This document shows, one piece after another, positions 63,183 through 64,000 of a DNA stretch of 64,000 nucleotides. How positions within the stretch are numbered: the first letter of the stretch is position 1; each line of letters opens with the position of its first letter. The notes under the pieces were generated by a model, which was given only the letters and a program-made list of their open reading frames with translations, did no database searches and had not been told where the DNA came from. Position numbers and translations under genes: made by a program. Location of the stretch: assembly GCF_902706195.1 (NCBI RefSeq), contig NZ_CACSJO010000001.1, forward strand, positions 310,001-374,000, written 5' to 3'. The DNA comes from Novosphingobium sp. 18050 (GTDB lineage Bacteria; Pseudomonadota; Alphaproteobacteria; Sphingomonadales; Sphingomonadaceae).

Positions 63183-63356
63183 ATGAAGTTTCTCGCCAAG
63201 CTGCGCCGTAACGAAAAGGGCGCCACTGCAATTGAGTACGGCCTGATCGCCGCTCTTATCGCAGTTGCCGCTATCGCCGCCATGCAGGGCATGGGTTCGC
63301 AGCTGATGTCGACCTTCAACAAGACTTCGTCGAAGATGTCTGAAGGCATCAAGTAA
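63183..63356 (+). CDS. Flp/Fap-type pilin (second)
   Basis: A 57-residue Flp pilin: MKFLAKLRRNEKG leader, the cleavage and Glu5 motif G/ATAIEYGLI, and the hydrophobic helix AALIAVAAIAAMQGMGSQL. AGGAG lies seven bases before the ATG, better than for the first pilin, and a strong terminator follows, so it is probably the major expressed pilin. The charged K-L-R-R-N-E-K leader and the IEYGLIAALIAVA sequence match the usual major Flp subunit. No other tad gene is present in the window. Confidence 0.9.
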   Translation: MKFLAKLRRNEKGATAIEYGLIAALIAVAAIAAMQGMGSQLMSTFNKTSSKMSEGIK

Positions 63357-63387
63357 TAGCCGATTACTGGCGATTACATGAATTCGA

Positions 63388-63415
63388 GGGCGGCAGGGAA
63401 ACCTGCCGCCCTTTT
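63388..63415. terminator. Intrinsic terminator after the second Flp pilin
   Basis: GGGCGGCAGG and CCTGCCGCCC form a perfect 10-bp stem with a GAAA tetraloop, followed by TTTT. It lies between the convergent pilin and protease-like genes. Confidence 0.92.
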
Positions 63416-63461
63416 CGTTTGCCTGCCACACATTCATTGAACGCCGGAAAACCGCGCCTGC

Positions 63462-64000
63462 TCAGTAGGTAACGAGCTTCACCTTCTGGCCCGGCGTCAG
63501 TTTCGAATCCGCCTGAAGCCCGTTCAGCACCAGAAAACGGTCCGCCCGCGCGTCGGAATAAGCCATTTTCGCCGCCAAAGACTGCACGGTGTCGCCTGCC
63601 TTTACAGTAACCACATCGAGCAAACGGGGCTTCACACTGCCGGCATCAGCGGCGGAAATGCGCCGCAGCGAGCGGAACATCGGGGTAAAGACGTCTGCCC
63701 CTCCCTGCTGCGCCAGCGCCACGAAGTGATAGGCCCGCCCGTTTCCGAAGTCGTAGGCGAAGACCACCACGTCGACCGTGCCGCTCGAAGACTGTACCCG
63801 CGCCGTCCCGTAGGCAGCCGGAATGCCGTTCACCGTCGTCTTCTCGATGGCGGTGGGCGTAATTCGCGCCTGATTCGATTCGGTTAGCCCGGCGAAGACC
63901 GTGCCGATGTACGAATCGAGAGTCCCGCTGAGCTTCCCGCCGGAAAATTGCGCCTTGCCCGAAGTTCCGGTGATCGACACCGAACTGGTGCCGTTGACCA
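63462..64000 (-). CDS. C-terminal part of a probable M48-family metalloprotease with LysM-like tail (runs off right edge)
   Basis: Only the last 179 or so residues are in the window; the frame stays open to base 64000. The tail RLLDVVTVKAGDTVQSLAAKMAYSDARADRFLVLNGLQADSKLTPGQKVKLV is a LysM-like domain. The preceding part (YIGTVFAGLTESNQARITPTAIEKTTVNGIPAAYGTARVQSSSGTVDVVVFAYDF) resembles the C-terminal region of sphingomonad M48 peptidases, which degrade misfolded envelope proteins. The HEXXH site would lie beyond the window, so the call rests on recollection of this domain arrangement. Confidence 0.6.
   Translation of the reverse strand, partial: VNGTSSVSITGTSGKAQFSGGKLSGTLDSYIGTVFAGLTESNQARITPTAIEKTTVNGIPAAYGTARVQSSSGTVDVVVFAYDFGNGRAYHFVALAQQGGADVFTPMFRSLRRISAADAGSVKPRLLDVVTVKAGDTVQSLAAKMAYSDARADRFLVLNGLQADSKLTPGQKVKLVTY

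Overview
The window looks like a chromosomal segment of an alphaproteobacterium of the order Sphingomonadales (Novosphingobium/Sphingobium-like). The reasons are the high GC content, the codon usage, and several gene orders and types that are typical of the group: recG-sdhE-mfd, a DivL-type kinase followed by tsaE-amgK-murU-addB-addA-trxA, ahcY nearby, a long indolepyruvate oxidoreductase beta subunit, and isolated Flp pilins. No prophage, complete insertion sequence, CRISPR array or rRNA operon is visible. Most of the window is housekeeping sequence with a few accessory insertions.

Layout. 0-12 kb: the start of thyA, tRNA-Pro, a FadR-type regulator, recG, a host-attachment-family gene, sdhE, an SDR oxidoreductase, mfd, an EAL protein with a degenerate GGDEF domain, nadK and tRNA-Asn. 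A perfect 29-bp inverted repeat separates mfd from the EAL gene. 12.5-20.9 kb: a divergent ampR-like/class A beta-lactamase pair, an exported M3 dipeptidyl carboxypeptidase, dGTPase, a CPA-type cation/proton antiporter and an OmpA-like lipoprotein. 21-29.5 kb: a compact aromatic acyl-CoA cluster. It holds indolepyruvate oxidoreductase IorA/IorB, an isatin-hydrolase/kynurenine-formamidase-like cyclase, a divergent MarR regulator, a fused FAD-monooxygenase/Old-Yellow-Enzyme protein (aminobenzoyl-CoA/salicylyl-CoA monooxygenase type), a second MarR and a hotdog thioesterase. Matching TTGCA-NN-TGCAA palindromes lie before both transcription units. This is the best candidate in the window for an incompletely described pathway.

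29.6-37 kb: secA, a small exported protein, an acyltransferase-3 membrane protein, argJ, a GST, an inositol-phosphatase-family protein and thioredoxin. 37-48.3 kb: a tightly overlapping leftward operon of divL-like pseudo-kinase, tsaE, amgK, murU, addB and addA. The kinase has lysine where the phosphoacceptor histidine should be. 48.3-54.5 kb: a less GC-rich stretch with a beta-propeller lipoprotein, then ahcY behind a 20-bp perfect palindrome and a structured leader, a small exported protein, a Prx5-type peroxiredoxin and an SDR without the catalytic serine. 54.5-64 kb: a polytopic membrane protein, a GFA-family protein, folE, a phospholipase D/cardiolipin-synthase-like enzyme, a SnoaL-like protein, an exported protein with a duplicated domain, a CLC chloride/proton exchanger, two identical tRNA-Arg genes, mutT, two different Flp pilins and the 3' end of a probable M48 protease.

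Most proposed starts rest on visible Shine-Dalgarno sequences and family length. Several genes appear to use TTG or GTG. Functions are assigned from motifs and remembered family features, with no database search.
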